This document shows positions 5,424 through 5,718 of a stretch of 5,718 nucleotides of DNA, one piece after another. Below the pieces are notes generated by a model that made no database searches, was not told the origin of the DNA, and saw only the letters and a list, made by a program, of their open reading frames with translations. This stretch comes from an uncultured Oscillibacter sp. (GTDB lineage Bacteria > Bacillota > Clostridia > Oscillospirales > Oscillospiraceae): the NCBI GenBank assembly GCA_910587875.1, contig CAJUOD010000155.1, forward strand, positions 1-5,718. The letters are read 5' to 3'. Position 1 is the stretch's first letter. Each line of letters begins with the position of its first letter. A program made the translations under genes and the position numbers.

Positions 5424-5718
5424 ATGAATGTGAAACTGATCGGCAAGCATGAAAAGGACTCCCGGGCGTGCCGGGACGGCCTGGCTCTGACCCTGAACGA
5501 GCTGATGGCCCAGGATAAGAGCATTGTGTACGTGGACTGCGACCTAATGGGCTGCATCAACACGAAGCAGCTGATGAAAAACTACCCCGACCGGGCCTTC
5601 GAGGCGGGCATCGCCGAGGGCAACGCCGCCGGCGTGGCCGCGGGCCTGGCTGCCACGGGGAAGAAGGTCTTCTTCCACTCCTTCGGCACCTTCTCCAGCC
5701 GCCGGTGCTATGACCAGA
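5424..5718 (+). CDS. Transketolase, C-terminal subunit (partial, runs off the window)
   Basis: The first 98 residues of the pyrimidine-binding (PYR) domain subunit are present, and the frame is still open at the last base. It begins MNVKLIGKHEKDSRAC after a strong AAGGAGG (5408-5414) 9 nt upstream, and the stop codon of the N-terminal subunit gene overlaps the A-rich start of that site, so the two are tightly co-expressed. Conserved blocks are the acidic strand YVDCDLMG (36-43), FEAGIAEGNAAGVAAGLAA (59-77), in which Glu65 is the Glu that activates the thiamine aminopyrimidine ring, and the SFGTFSSRRCYDQ block (86-98) typical of this domain. The canonical GIAEQN reads GIAEGN here, a small variation. 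The rest of the PYR domain and the C-terminal Rossmann-like domain lie outside the window. Confidence 0.94.
   Translation, partial: MNVKLIGKHEKDSRACRDGLALTLNELMAQDKSIVYVDCDLMGCINTKQLMKNYPDRAFEAGIAEGNAAGVAAGLAATGKKVFFHSFGTFSSRRCYDQ

Noticed and set aside
4590..5450. Minus-strand open frame opposite the transketolase N-terminal subunit gene
   Set aside because: Antisense shadow; the plus strand encodes an unmistakable ThDP enzyme.

Overview
The window looks like the left end of a contig from a GC-rich, low-complexity-free Clostridia-type Firmicute, most likely a gut Oscillospiraceae/Ruminococcaceae relative. The reasons are GC-rich codon use with strong third-position G/C, near-perfect AGGAGG Shine-Dalgarno sites before every gene, AT-rich intergenic stretches with sigma-70/sigma-A type TTGACA/TATAAT promoters, and a transketolase split into two subunit genes. 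The taxonomic placement is inference. The first 15 bases are an untrimmed Illumina adapter, so genuine sequence starts at base 16.

Region 16-91 (minus strand) holds the first 25 codons of a LacI/GalR-family repressor, cut off by the contig end. Region 92-429 is a 338-bp divergent control region. It has a promoter for the repressor (minus strand), a promoter for the rightward operon (plus strand), and two almost identical PurR/RbsR-like operators (CGCAAACGTTT[C/A]CGGTT), one downstream of each promoter. It also has a separate 27-bp dyad over the repressor leader and a GC-rich hairpin-forming leader ahead of the first structural gene.

Region 430-4373 is a rightward operon of four genes. Three are tandem paralogous HAD-superfamily proteins, all with Gly in place of the usual second Asp of motif I. 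The fourth encodes a 2,3-bisphosphoglycerate-independent phosphoglycerate mutase (iPGM). Its protein is circularly permuted: the normal C-terminal half (from the second part of the transferase domain to the end of the phosphatase domain) comes first, and the normal N-terminal half (metal Asp, Ser nucleophile, first part of the transferase domain) comes second. All metal ligands and almost all substrate ligands remain, but the active-site Asp of the GRD motif is Ser. This is the most unusual feature of the window.

Region 4374-4574 holds a strong hairpin and a second promoter. Region 4575-5718 holds the transketolase N-terminal subunit gene (complete) and the start of the C-terminal subunit gene (cut by the window end). 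Together the genes suggest a sugar-phosphate module: non-oxidative pentose phosphate carbon shuffling (transketolase), triose-level PGM chemistry, and HAD proteins that may act on phosphorylated sugars. The HAD-PGM part is probably controlled by the LacI-family repressor encoded next to it. The inducer and HAD substrates cannot be read from the sequence.
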